From NCBI RefSeq assembly GCF_000423185.1, contig NZ_AUHM01000031.1, positions 1-64,000 of the forward strand: a stretch of 64,000 bases of DNA, given 5' to 3'. Numbering within the stretch: position 1 is the first letter of the stretch; each line of letters opens with the position of its first letter. The DNA comes from Inquilinus limosus DSM 16000. Its GTDB lineage: Bacteria; Pseudomonadota; Alphaproteobacteria; DSM-16000; Inquilinaceae. The notes beneath the pieces were generated by a model that saw only the letters and a program-made list of their open reading frames with translations, was not told the DNA's origin and ran no database searches. A program made the translations under genes and the position numbers. Of this stretch, positions 1 to 7,894 are shown in pieces.

Positions 1-254
1 CGCTCCAGCCGCCGGCTCGACGCGATCCGGTTCAGATAGCCGTAGAGGTAGATCTTGAGCAGCGTCGCCGGATGGTACGACGGCTGGCCGGTCGCCTCCG
101 GCACCACGCCGGCAAAGCCCAGACCCGCCAGATCCAACTCCTCGACGAAGGCCTCGACGGCGCGGACCGGATTGTCCTCGCCGACATAGTCGTCCAAGCA
201 GTCCGGCAGCAGCGTGGTCTGACGACGGTCCTGCCCCTCGACGAAACGCTTCAC
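1..254 (-). CDS. IS1182-type transposase, N-terminal fragment (runs off left edge)
   Basis: The minus strand reads from a GTG at 254 to the window edge and gives 84 residues beginning VKRFVEGQDRRQ, then PDCLDDYVGEDNPVRAV and a PSYHPATLLKIYLYGYLNR segment ending SSRRLE. This is the conserved N-terminal region of IS1182-like (IS5/IS1182 group) DDE transposases: the DDYVxxDNPVR and SYHPxxLLKIYLYGY blocks are characteristic. The catalytic DDE core lies outside the window, so intactness cannot be judged. It sits in a copy of an insertion sequence whose end falls inside the MFS gene to the right. Family assignment is by motif memory only. Confidence 0.85.
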   Translation of the reverse strand, partial: MKRFVEGQDRRQTTLLPDCLDDYVGEDNPVRAVEAFVEELDLAGLGFAGVVPEATGQPSYHPATLLKIYLYGYLNRIASSRRLE

Positions 255-315
255 GCCTGCCCCCGTTTGAGCCGCCCCGAGCAGCGTATCAGATCACAGC
301 GTTTTCACACGGCCT
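1..315 (-). mobile_element. Insertion sequence end inserted in an MFS transporter gene
   Basis: The transposase start lies at 254. Its upstream flank, to about 313-316, does not belong to the neighbouring transporter. The transporter reading frame is homologous to MHS symporters up to the residues HRGFFGS and then changes abruptly to unrelated sequence. The junction near 316 is taken as the element end. The flanking segment GGCCGTGTGAAAACG (minus strand) could be part of the terminal inverted repeat, but the other end and the target duplication are outside the window. Confidence 0.7.
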
Positions 316-825
316 GGACCCGAAGAAGCCGCGGTGCCGGCGCGCGGCCACCTCGCTCATATAGGTGGCGCTGGTGCCGTATTCGCCGCCGACCGACAGG
401 CCCTGCACCAGCCGGGCCAGCAGCAGCAGGACGCCCGCCGAGGCGCCGATCGACTCGTAGGTCGGCAGCAGCGCGATCGCCAGCGACCCGGCGCACATCA
501 TCAGCACCGACAGCATCATCGAGCTGCGGCGCCCGTGCCGGTCGGCGATCCGGCCGAACAGCCAGCTGCCGATCGGCCGCATCAGGAAGCCGGCGGCGAA
601 GATGCCGGCGGTGTTCAGCAGCTGGCTGGTCGGGTCGCCCTTCGGAAAGAAGGCGCTGGCGAAATACAGCGATGTGAAGGCGTAGGTGTAGAAATCGTAC
701 CACTCCACCAGATTGCCGGAGGAGCTGCCGACGATCGCCGCGATCCGGCTGCGGGTGCTGAGCGCGGCGACGGCCGCGTTCTGCGCCGGCGCCGCCGGCC
801 GGCTGTCGGGGGCGGTTACGTCCAT
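316..825 (-). pseudogene. MHS-family MFS metabolite/H+ symporter, truncated by IS
   Basis: From an ATG at 825 the minus strand encodes about 170 residues of a metabolite:H+ symporter (MHS/KgtP-ShiA-like MFS). It shows the family opening [13 protein letters not shown], the [18 protein letters not shown] loop (A-like motif [10 protein letters not shown]) and [25 protein letters not shown]. Homology stops at HRGFFGS around 316, after roughly four transmembrane segments, where the insertion sequence starts. A full-length member has about 430 residues and 12 helices, so the product cannot work as a symporter unless the rest is rejoined elsewhere. The gene diverges from the IclR regulator, suggesting that it carried that regulator's effector, probably an aromatic or organic acid. 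Confidence 0.85.
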
Positions 826-990
826 GCGGATGTCCTCGATCTCGTCAGGTTCGGGCCCGTCCCGGCCGGTTGCGCATGGCGGCGCTGCCGATCCGTTCGG
901 ACGGTGACGCTGGTCGTCATCCCGGACGCCTCCCGATCGTCTTCTCTGCCCTGATCTCTTGTGCCCGGCCCCGGATGCGGTCAAGAATTC

Positions 991-1025
991 GTGCGCATAG
1001 CGAAAATCTTGTTCGCTCAGCGAAC
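991..1025. promoter_or_regulatory. Tandem operator-like boxes for the IclR regulator
   Basis: GTTCGCTCAGCGAAC at 1011-1025 is a palindrome broken only at its central base. An 11/15 match, GTGCGCATAGCGAAA, lies at 991-1005. The two boxes start 20 bp apart, about two helical turns. PcaR/PobR-type IclR regulators bind tandem boxes of this sort in divergent promoters. The boxes lie between the truncated transporter and the regulator and overlap any upstream start codon proposed for the regulator. Confidence 0.6.
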
Positions 1026-1041
1026 AGAATGGGAGGACATC

Positions 1042-1803
1042 CTGCGCGACGAGCAGGTCGTCTCGTTCCGCAAGGGGCTCGACATCATCCGCAGCTTCGG
1101 CGCGGGCCACCGGCGGCAGACCATCACCGAGGCGGCGTCGCGCACCGGGATGACCCGCGCCGCGGCGCGGCGCTTCCTCCTGACCCTGTGCGAGGCCGGC
1201 TACGCCCGCAGCGACGGTAAGCATTTCGAGCTGACGCCGGCGATCCTGACGCTCGGCCACAGCTTCCTGTCCGGGATGGGCGAGATCGAGCGGGTGCGCG
1301 ACGCGCTGCTGGCGCTGACCCGCGGCCTGGGCGAATCGGCCTCCGCCGCCATGCTGGACGGGACCATGATCACCTATGTCGCCCGCTCGCCGGCGGCGCA
1401 CCGGATCATGACGGTCGGCCTCGGCGTCGGCACGCGGCTGCCGGCGCACGCCACCTCGATGGGCCAGGCCCTCCTGGCGACGCTGCATCCGCGTGAGCTC
1501 GAGCGCTATTTCGAGTCGGCGGTGCTGGAGCGGTTCACCGAGCACACGCTGACCACCCGTGCCGCCTTGACCGCCCGGCTGGCCGAGGTGCGCGGCCGCG
1601 GCTACGCCCTGGTGTCGGAGGAACTGGAGACCGGGCTGCGCTCGATCGCGGTGGCGGTGCCCGGCGGCATCTCGGCCGGCAACCTGGCGATCAATATGAG
1701 CGCCCCGGCCGGGCGGGTCGGGGCGGAGGAGATGCGCGAGCGCTTCCTGCCGGCGCTGCAGGAGGCGGCGCAGGCGATCGCGCTGGCGGTGCAGCGCTCC
1801 TGA
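1042..1803 (+). CDS. IclR-family transcriptional regulator (PcaR/PobR type)
   Basis: The product has an N-terminal winged helix-turn-helix (about residues 8-60, with [23 protein letters not shown]) and a C-terminal IclR effector domain ([14 protein letters not shown], then [19 protein letters not shown]). These are standard for regulators of aromatic-acid catabolism. The frame stays open back to GTG 961, with GTG 991 and TTG 1009 also possible. I prefer the CTG at 1042 because a strong Shine-Dalgarno GGGAGG lies at 1031-1036 and it leaves about eight residues before the SFRKGL motif, as in the family; upstream starts would place the operator pair inside the gene. It likely controls the divergent transporter and itself. 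The start is uncertain; the family is secure. Confidence 0.88.
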   Translation: MRDEQVVSFRKGLDIIRSFGAGHRRQTITEAASRTGMTRAAARRFLLTLCEAGYARSDGKHFELTPAILTLGHSFLSGMGEIERVRDALLALTRGLGESASAAMLDGTMITYVARSPAAHRIMTVGLGVGTRLPAHATSMGQALLATLHPRELERYFESAVLERFTEHTLTTRAALTARLAEVRGRGYALVSEELETGLRSIAVAVPGGISAGNLAINMSAPAGRVGAEEMRERFLPALQEAAQAIALAVQRS

Positions 1804-1809
1804 ACCCGG

Positions 1810-2583
1810 CTACAGCCCGTGGCGGCGGTCCATCACATGGGCGTGAAGGCCGCCGTCGACGGGCAAATTGGCGCCGCGGATCCAGCCGGAGGCGTCGGAC
1901 AGCAGGAAGCCGACCACCGGGGCGATGTCCTCGGGCCGGCCGGGCCGGTCCATCACCGCCATGTCCTGCTCGGCCCGGGCGCCGAGCGTGGCGATGAAAT
2001 CCTGCAGGATCGGGGTATCGACCGGCCCGGGGCTGACTGCGTTCATGCGGATGCCGCGGTCGCGCCAGGTCCAGCGGTTGTGGTAGGTCCAGGCGATCAG
2101 CGCTTCCTTGGAGAAGAAGTAGCTGCGGGCGCCCCTGATGCCGTGGCGCTGGCAGAACGCCTCGACGCCGTCGAAGTCGAGATCCTCGCTGGCCCGGACC
2201 GCGGGCAGCGCCTCGGGCCAGTCGAGCCCGGCGATCGAGGCGAGGTTCACGATCGAGGCGCCGTCGGCCAGCTTCGGCACCAGCCGCACGGTCAGGTGCT
2301 TCAGCCCGACCAGGTTGACGCGCAGCACCTCCGCCTCCGGCCGGGTCGGCGGCAGGCCGGCGATATTGGCCAGGCCATGGGCGCCGGCGGGCAGCGCCGC
2401 GACCAGGGCGTCGATCGCGGCGCGGTCGGACAGGTCGGCGGCGAAGAAGGCGTCGGCCGCCTCCGCCGGTTCGCGCCGGTCGACCGCGATCACCCGGCCG
2501 CCCCAGGCCTTCACCAGCCGCGCGGTCTCGGCGCCGATGCCGGAGGCGGCGCCGGTGACGATGATGGTCTTGCCCGTCAGCAC
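1810..2583 (-). CDS. Short-chain dehydrogenase, coniferyl-alcohol dehydrogenase-like
   Basis: A 257-residue classical SDR. It has the glycine-rich NAD(P) site TGAASGIG near the N terminus, NIAG (a variant of NNAG), the active-site Ser in NLASIAG and the catalytic Tyr-x3-Lys in SYFFSKEAL, ending NLPVDGGL. The YFFSKEALIAWT stretch and the insertion before it resemble CalA-type coniferyl alcohol dehydrogenases and 3-alpha-hydroxysteroid dehydrogenases; the exact substrate is inferred. The GTG start at 2583 is preceded by AGGAGG. It ends 6 bp from the convergent IclR gene. An aromatic-alcohol substrate would fit the PcaR/PobR-like regulator next door. Confidence 0.8.
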   Translation of the reverse strand: MLTGKTIIVTGAASGIGAETARLVKAWGGRVIAVDRREPAEAADAFFAADLSDRAAIDALVAALPAGAHGLANIAGLPPTRPEAEVLRVNLVGLKHLTVRLVPKLADGASIVNLASIAGLDWPEALPAVRASEDLDFDGVEAFCQRHGIRGARSYFFSKEALIAWTYHNRWTWRDRGIRMNAVSPGPVDTPILQDFIATLGARAEQDMAVMDRPGRPEDIAPVVGFLLSDASGWIRGANLPVDGGLHAHVMDRRHGL

Positions 2584-2635
2584 GCTCGCCTCCTCGCTCG
2601 GATCGCAACTGGGTGACCCGGAGTGATGGTCGCGG

Positions 2636-2905
2636 TCAACCGGTGGGATCGATAGTGTCGTTCGCGACCTGCTGCCGGCTGGCGTGGATGATGCGGCTGA
2701 TGGGCTCGGAAAGATCGAAAATCTGTTCTTTCATCATATCGGCATAAAGCTGGGCGACAGTCCGCTCGAGTTCGGCCAGGTACCGCGGGTCGACATCCTC
2801 GCGGAGGCGATCCGCGTCCAAAGCGGTTTTGACCGCATCATGAGCCCGTCGACGGGCGGCGAAGACCGCTCGCGCCTCCTTCGCCTCGTCGGAGTCCGTC
2901 GGCAT
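2636..2905 (-). CDS. Small hypothetical protein
   Basis: An 89-residue charged, mostly helical protein (acidic N terminus MPTDSDEAKEAR, then a basic run and VDPRYLAELERTVAQLYADMMKEQ). No family recognised, no membrane segment, no signal peptide. GAGGG lies 7 nt before the ATG, a good ribosome binding site. Codon third positions look less GC-rich than in the neighbours, which may indicate separate acquisition. It follows the Rieske gene on the same strand after an 82 bp gap. Its function cannot be inferred. Confidence 0.55.
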   Translation of the reverse strand: MPTDSDEAKEARAVFAARRRAHDAVKTALDADRLREDVDPRYLAELERTVAQLYADMMKEQIFDLSEPISRIIHASRQQVANDTIDPTG

Positions 2906-2987
2906 GCCGATACCCTCAGCAGTGGCAAGAGCAGTCTAGCCAAGGCGCCTGGACGTGGCGAGATGCGCCGCCGGTCCATCCCGCGTT

Positions 2988-3308
2988 TCATTCCGGCCGG
3001 AGATAGACCCGGCCGCCCTCCACCTTGACCGGATAGGTCTGCAGGTCGACGCAGACCGGGGGCTCCTTGGCCTCGCCGGTGGTGAAGTCGAAGCTGCCGC
3101 CGTGCAGCGGGCATTCGATGGTCGTGCCCATCACCAGCCCGTCGGTGAGGAGGGCATATTCATGCGTGCACAGCGCGTCGGTCGCGAAATAGCGGTCGTC
3201 CTCGGTGCGGTAGATGGCGAAGCTGCGTCCGCCATGGTCGAAGCGGATCACCTCCTCCCGGTCGATGTCGTCGGTCGCGCAGGCGTCGATCCAGGCATCC
3301 TCGGCCAT
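2988..3308 (-). CDS. Rieske [2Fe-2S] ferredoxin (MocE/BphF type)
   Basis: A 106-residue single-domain Rieske ferredoxin. The cluster ligands are C47 and H49 (ALCTHEYA) and C66 and H69 (ECPLHGGSF). It has no signal peptide, so it is a soluble cytoplasmic electron carrier of the kind that feeds ring-hydroxylating or demethylating oxygenases. The closest match by eye is the MocE-like group. It lies in a same-strand group with a second Rieske protein and hppD; a ferredoxin-NADP+ reductase gene upstream at 5182-5955 could reduce it. No oxygenase large subunit is visible in the window, so the partner is unknown. Confidence 0.88.
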   Translation of the reverse strand: MAEDAWIDACATDDIDREEVIRFDHGGRSFAIYRTEDDRYFATDALCTHEYALLTDGLVMGTTIECPLHGGSFDFTTGEAKEPPVCVDLQTYPVKVEGGRVYLRPE

Positions 3309-3412
3309 GTCGTCTTCTCCCTCGATGCGTCCTCCTGCACCGCCCCGCTTGTCCGCGGGCGTCGCGAGGAAGGGTAGCCCGAGGCGGTGTTGTCCTCAAC
3401 GCGCCACCCAGC

Positions 3413-3801
3413 TCACCCCATCACGACCGTGCCGTCGGCCTCCACCCGCACCGGAATCGGATCGAGGCCGCAATCGGCCGGGCCGGAGATCGGGCTGCCA
3501 CTGTCGGCGTCGAACTCGGCGAAGTGGTTGGAGCAGACGATGCGTTGCCCGTCCGCGCTCAGCACGCTGCCGCCGCGCCAGGTCAGCGGCAGGAAGGCGT
3601 GCGGGCAGGCGTCGAGGAAGGCGCGCACCGCACCGCCGCGACGGACCAGCAGCATGGAGAAGACGCGGCGGCCGGCGCCGAAGGCGAGCTGTCGCACGCC
3701 CGGATCCTCGATCTCATCCAGGCGGGCGAGGGCCGTTCCCGACGCCGGGGCGTGCGGATGCCGGCGCCAGGACGGCTCCGCCGCGCCCCCGAACCCTCCG
3801 C

Positions 3802-3805
<4 letters not shown>
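3413..3805 (-). CDS. Rieske [2Fe-2S] domain protein coupled to hppD
   Basis: A 130-residue Rieske protein with both ligand pairs: C67/H69 in DACPHAFLPLTW and C91/H94 in VCSNHFAEFD. It belongs to the nitrite-reductase-small-subunit-like or stand-alone Rieske group. Its ATG overlaps the hppD stop by 4 bp (ATGA), so the two are translationally coupled, which suggests a role linked to 4-hydroxyphenylpyruvate oxidation. HPPD itself needs no external electron donor, so the coupling is unexplained. The role is inferred from position only. Confidence 0.85.
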
Positions 3806-4926
<1,121 letters not shown>

Positions 4927-5011
4927 GCTGCTCTCCCTGGCTGGCTTTCCGAGGATGATGTTACCAGCTGGCGCATGGTCGTTCCGTGCGAAACGAGGGG
5001 AGAAGAGAGGC

Positions 5012-5025
5012 AATCATGCATGATT
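5012..5025. promoter_or_regulatory. Perfect palindrome upstream of hppD
   Basis: AATCATGCATGATT is a perfect 14 bp palindrome, 86-99 bp before the hppD start, in the only non-coding stretch from which hppD can be transcribed. The size and position suit an operator (for example for an Lrp/AsnC- or GntR-type regulator of tyrosine catabolism). The regulator is not identifiable here. Confidence 0.4.
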
Positions 5026-5074
5026 TCAGCATGAATGGCGTTTCGCGTGCTGGAATTCAGCAAAGAGCTTAGGT

Positions 5075-5101
5075 GTTGGGTTCGCGGAACGCGAACCCAA
5101 C
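5075..5101. repeat. Perfect 12 bp inverted repeat with 3 nt loop
   Basis: GTTGGGTTCGCG, a GAA loop, and the exact reverse complement. It lies between the fpr terminator and the hppD promoter, with no adjacent T-run, so it is not a typical intrinsic terminator. It could be a second terminator-like structure, an operator, or a small REP-type element. Confidence 0.5.
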
Positions 5102-5115
5102 CTGCGGACTGGAAA

Positions 5116-5146
5116 CAAAAAAGGCCGCCGGATCGCTCCGGCGGCC
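5116..5146 (-). terminator. Rho-independent terminator of fpr
   Basis: On the minus strand the RNA would form a 10 bp GC-rich stem (GGCCGCCGGA and its complement, 4 nt loop, 5123-5146) followed directly by a T-run (A-tract 5116-5122 on the plus strand). It lies 36 bp beyond the fpr stop codon. Confidence 0.85.
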
Positions 5147-5181
5147 CTGATGTCTCTCTGCGGCGGCGTCGCCGCCGGCGC

Positions 5182-5955
5182 TTACTTCTCGACGAAGGCC
5201 TTCTCTATGACGTAGTCGCCCGGCTCGCCGTGATTGCCCTCGACGAAGCCGCGCTCCTCCAGGATCACCTTGAGATCGGCCAGCATCTGCGGGCTGCCGC
5301 ACAGCATCACGCGGTCGTGCTCGACCGCCAGCGGCGGCAGGCCGATATCCTCGAACAGCTTGTTCGAGACGATCAGGTCGGTGATCCGGCCGCGGTTGCG
5401 GAACGGCTCGCGCGTCACCGTCGGGTAGTAGATCAGCTTGCCGCGGATCTCCTCGCCCAGGAACTCGTCCTGCGGGAGCTCCTGCGTGATCAGCTCGCCA
5501 TAGGCCAGCTCGGCGACCTGGCGGCAGCCATGCAGCAGCACCACCTTCTCGAAGCGCTCATAGGTCTCGGGGTCGCGGATCAGGCTCAGGAACGGCGCCA
5601 GGCCGGTGCCGGTGCCCAGCAGGTACAGGTTGCGGCCGGGCTTGAGGTTGTCCAGCACCAGCGTCCCCGTCGCCTTGCGGCCGACAATGACCGGGTCGCC
5701 TTCCTTCAGGTGCTGCAGGCGCGAGGTCAGCGGGCCGTTCTGCACCTTGATCGAGAAGAACTCGAGCCCGTCCTCGTAGTTCGGGCTGACGACGCTGTAG
5801 GCGCGCAGGAGCGGCTTGCCCTCGACCTCGATCCCGATCATCGTGAACTGGCCGTTCTTGAACCGGAACGTCGGGTTGCGGGTCGTCTTGAAGCTGAAGA
5901 GCGTGTCGGTCCAGTGATGGACGCTGAGAACGCGCTCCTCATTGAAGTTGCTCAT
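5182..5955 (-). CDS. fpr: Ferredoxin-NADP+ reductase
   Basis: A 257-residue bacterial-type FNR that moves electrons between NADPH and ferredoxin or flavodoxin, with roles in redox balance and oxidative-stress response. The FAD-binding motif RAYSVVSPN sits near residue 78; the NADP-binding segment is LLGTGTGLAPFLSLIRDPE, followed by MLCGSPQML; the C terminus is YVIEKAFVEK. The length and tail match the alphaproteobacterial Fpr subclass with a C-terminal extension beyond the terminal tyrosine. It is monocistronic, with a clear terminator after it, and diverges from the enamidase gene. It could supply electrons to the nearby Rieske ferredoxin. Confidence 0.93.
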   Translation of the reverse strand: MSNFNEERVLSVHHWTDTLFSFKTTRNPTFRFKNGQFTMIGIEVEGKPLLRAYSVVSPNYEDGLEFFSIKVQNGPLTSRLQHLKEGDPVIVGRKATGTLVLDNLKPGRNLYLLGTGTGLAPFLSLIRDPETYERFEKVVLLHGCRQVAELAYGELITQELPQDEFLGEEIRGKLIYYPTVTREPFRNRGRITDLIVSNKLFEDIGLPPLAVEHDRVMLCGSPQMLADLKVILEERGFVEGNHGEPGDYVIEKAFVEK

Positions 5956-6075
5956 GCCTCGTCACCCTTCGCTCACGACTACGCGCAAAATGTGGGAAAT
6001 AGCTTCGCCAGCGTCCAGCCGATGCGTGTAGATTCTTCCGGCGAATTTTGCAAGGCGGCCTTGCTGCGGCATAAT

Positions 6076-6093
6076 TTGTTTGTATACTAACAA
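6076..6093. promoter_or_regulatory. GTATAC-centred operator-like palindrome before the enamidase gene
   Basis: An 18 bp near-perfect palindrome, TTGTT-T-GTATAC-T-AACAA (one mismatched pair), 78 bp before the chosen enamidase start in the fpr/enamidase intergenic region. The same core with flanking TT/AA pairs recurs at 23507-23523 before the hydroxylase/reductase operon, which suggests one regulator for both. Confidence 0.6.
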
Positions 6094-6171
6094 TAAATGC
6101 GAACGGATTGCGCTGTCAACCGTTCGCGACAGGCGAGGCGCCCCGCAGGGCAGAGCGACGAGGAAATGGTC

Positions 6172-7371
6172 ATGGCGCATGACGAGCCGCAGAAGCCGGC
6201 CGGGCCGGCCAAGCTGGTGATCCGCAACATCGGCCTGCTGCTGAGCGGCAAGCTGGAGGCGCCGATCCTCGAGGCCGACACGGTGGTCGCGGTCGACGGC
6301 CGCATCGCTGCGGTCGGGCGAGAGAAGGATGTCGACACCGAAGGCGCCACCACCCTGATCGATGCCAACGGCACGACGCTGGCGCCCGGGCTGATCGACA
6401 GCCATGTCCATCCGGTGATCGGCGACTGGACGCCGCGGCAGAACCAGATCGGCTGGATCGACAGCAGCCTGCATGGCGGCGTCACCACCATGATCTCGGC
6501 CGGCGAGGTGCATCTGCCCGGCCGGCCGCGCGATGTGGTCGGGCTGAAGGCCTTGGCGGTCACGGCGCAGCGCAGCTTCTCCGCCTTCCGCCCCTCCGGC
6601 GTGAAGATCCATGCCGGCGCGCCGGTGATCGAGAAGGAGATGGAGGAGCAGGACTTCAAGGATCTGGCCGATGCCGGCGTCACCCTGCTGGGCGAGATTG
6701 GCCTCGGCGGGGTCAAGGACGGGCCGACCGCCCACCGCATGGTGCAATGGGCCCGCAAATACGGGATCCAGAGCACGATCCACACTGGCGGCCCGTCGAT
6801 CCCCGGCTCCGGCCTGATCGACAAGGATGTGGTGCTGGAGACCGACGCCGATGTCGTCGGCCACATCAATGGCGGCCACACCGCCCTGCCGGACGGGCAG
6901 ATCCGCTGCATCTGCGAGGGCTGCAGGCGCGGGCTGGAGCTGGTGCACAACGGCAATGAGCGGGCGGCGCTGTTCACCCTGCGCACGGCCCGGGAGATGG
7001 GGCAGCTCGAGCGCGTGATCCTCGGCACCGACGCTCCGGCCGGCTCCGGCGTGCAGCCGCTCGGCATCCTGCGGATGATCGCGATGCTGTCCTCGCTCGG
7101 CGAGGTGCCGGCCGAGACCGCCTTCTGCTTCGCCACCGGCAACACCGCGCGGATGCGCAAGCTCGACGCCGGCATCATCGAGCCCGGCTGGTCGGCCGAT
7201 TTCGTCTTTCTCGACACCGCCCAGCACTCCGCCGGCACCTCGCTGCTGGAAAGCGTGCGGCTGGGCGACCTGCCAGGCGTCGGCATGACCGTGATCGACG
7301 GCGTGGTGCGCAGCCAGCGCAGCCGCAACACCCCACCGGCGACCCGGGTCCCGGTGGTGGTGAGGGGGTAG
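6172..7371 (+). CDS. Enamidase-like amidohydrolase (nicotinate pathway)
   Basis: A 399-residue metal-dependent amidohydrolase. Visible parts are the HxH of GLIDSHVHP, GEIGLGG, a His in TIHTGGPS, GHINGGHT and the Asp of GTDAPAGSG, within a composite beta-sandwich/TIM-barrel layout. The whole resembles enamidase (Ena), which opens 1,4,5,6-tetrahydro-6-oxonicotinate to 2-formylglutarate and ammonia in Eubacterium barkeri nicotinate fermentation. The 6-hydroxynicotinate reductase homologue 11 kb downstream would make that substrate. The start at 6172 is chosen because GAGGAA lies 6 nt upstream; ATGs at 6097 and 6166 are also in frame. The shared palindrome upstream supports co-regulation with the reductase operon. 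The reaction is inferred from homology and context. Confidence 0.82.
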   Translation: MAHDEPQKPAGPAKLVIRNIGLLLSGKLEAPILEADTVVAVDGRIAAVGREKDVDTEGATTLIDANGTTLAPGLIDSHVHPVIGDWTPRQNQIGWIDSSLHGGVTTMISAGEVHLPGRPRDVVGLKALAVTAQRSFSAFRPSGVKIHAGAPVIEKEMEEQDFKDLADAGVTLLGEIGLGGVKDGPTAHRMVQWARKYGIQSTIHTGGPSIPGSGLIDKDVVLETDADVVGHINGGHTALPDGQIRCICEGCRRGLELVHNGNERAALFTLRTAREMGQLERVILGTDAPAGSGVQPLGILRMIAMLSSLGEVPAETAFCFATGNTARMRKLDAGIIEPGWSADFVFLDTAQHSAGTSLLESVRLGDLPGVGMTVIDGVVRSQRSRNTPPATRVPVVVRG

Positions 7372-7407
7372 GGCGGCGCTTTCGAGATCGGCTTTCCGGC
7401 CCTTTCC

Positions 7408-7491
7408 GTCATGGCGAGCCGGCGAAGCCGGCGTGGCGATCCAGAGGACGGTGTCGCTGGATGGCCGCGCTCCTTCGGGGCTCGCCATGAC
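7408..7491. repeat. Intergenic palindromic repeat, family C copy 1
   Basis: Begins GTCATGGCGAG and ends CTCGCCATGAC, with inner arms GATCCAG and CTGGATGG, an 84 bp imperfect palindrome. Related copies are at 27373-27460, 57874-57965 and, as a diverged form, 48498-48581. It lies inside the 3' part of the toxin-like remnant and just after the enamidase gene. Confidence 0.8.
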
Positions 7492-7561
7492 GGGTCAATA
7501 TTTCCCGGCAGATCTTGTCGAGACGGTGGGAGGCCGCCTCCCGGATACGGGCGGCGGCCAT
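7409..7561 (-). pseudogene. ParE-like toxin remnant, 3' part replaced by a repeat
   Basis: ATG at 7561, four nucleotides after the stop of the small upstream gene, opens a frame reading MAAARIREAASHRLDKICREILTR. This resembles the first helix of RelE/ParE-type toxins. After residue 24 the frame runs into the family C palindromic repeat and stops at 7409, giving only 50 residues instead of about 90-100. The resemblance is short and judged by eye. The reading is a type II toxin gene broken by repeat insertion or deletion. Confidence 0.4.
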
Positions 7562-7565
7562 CCGG

Positions 7566-7718
7566 TCAGGTCTGGTTCCGGACGATGATCTCGGCCCCGG
7601 TCAGCGGCTTGTAGGAAGACGCGGGCGCCGCGAAGGCGTGGTGTAGCTCGGCCTTCAGCCGGTCGAACGCCTCCTTCTCCGCGCGCTCCTTGTCGCGGCG
7701 GTTCAGGTCCCGAGTCAT
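7566..7718 (-). CDS. 50-residue antitoxin-like protein
   Basis: ATG 7718 to TGA 7566 encodes a 50-residue protein: a basic start MTRDLNRRDKERAEKE, an amphipathic FDRLKAELHHAFAAP helix and the tail YKPLTGAEIIVRNQT. The small charged shape and the 4 nt gap to the toxin-like remnant match type II antitoxin-toxin operons, but I cannot name a family. The 170 bp upstream is AT-richer and could hold its promoter. If the partner toxin is dead, this may be an orphan antitoxin. Confidence 0.5.
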   Translation of the reverse strand: MTRDLNRRDKERAEKEAFDRLKAELHHAFAAPASSYKPLTGAEIIVRNQT

Positions 7719-7792
7719 ATGCGTCGCTCACGAATCTGTATCTTCAACGTAAGCATAGATGAATACGATGGAAGCCGGGCGCCAAGCGAGGC

Positions 7793-7875
7793 CTGCATCG
7801 GCATGACCGTGACCGACATCGTGGTGCGCCGCCGGCGCAGCCGCGGTACCCCGCCGGCGATCGGGTTCCCTGGTG
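7793..7875 (+). pseudogene. 3'-end relic of a second enamidase-like gene
   Basis: The plus strand here reads CIGMTVTDIVVRRRRSRGTPPA, matching the last part of the intact enamidase (GVGMTVIDGVVRSQRSRNTPPA, 7276-7352) in the same orientation. Hand alignment of about 77 bp gives roughly 80% nucleotide identity. No start or upstream coding part remains. The relic implies a former paralogue or partial tandem duplication whose 5' part was lost when the toxin-antitoxin-like segment and repeat came to occupy 7372-7790. Confidence 0.7.
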
Positions 7876-7894
7876 ATGAAAAGGCAAGGACGAC

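Noticed and set aside
72-677. Open frame of 201 codons on the plus strand
   Set aside because: Arg/Ala/Pro-rich composition without domain signals; it lies antisense to the transposase and MFS fragments.
5075-5146. Two adjacent hairpins considered as a riboswitch or attenuator of hppD
   Set aside because: The right-hand one has a U-run only in the fpr direction and the left one has none; no conserved aptamer-like segment was seen.
7495-7731. 78-codon minus-strand frame over the antitoxin-like gene
   Set aside because: Low-complexity Arg/Pro/Gly protein in another frame of the more plausible 50-codon gene at 7566-7718.
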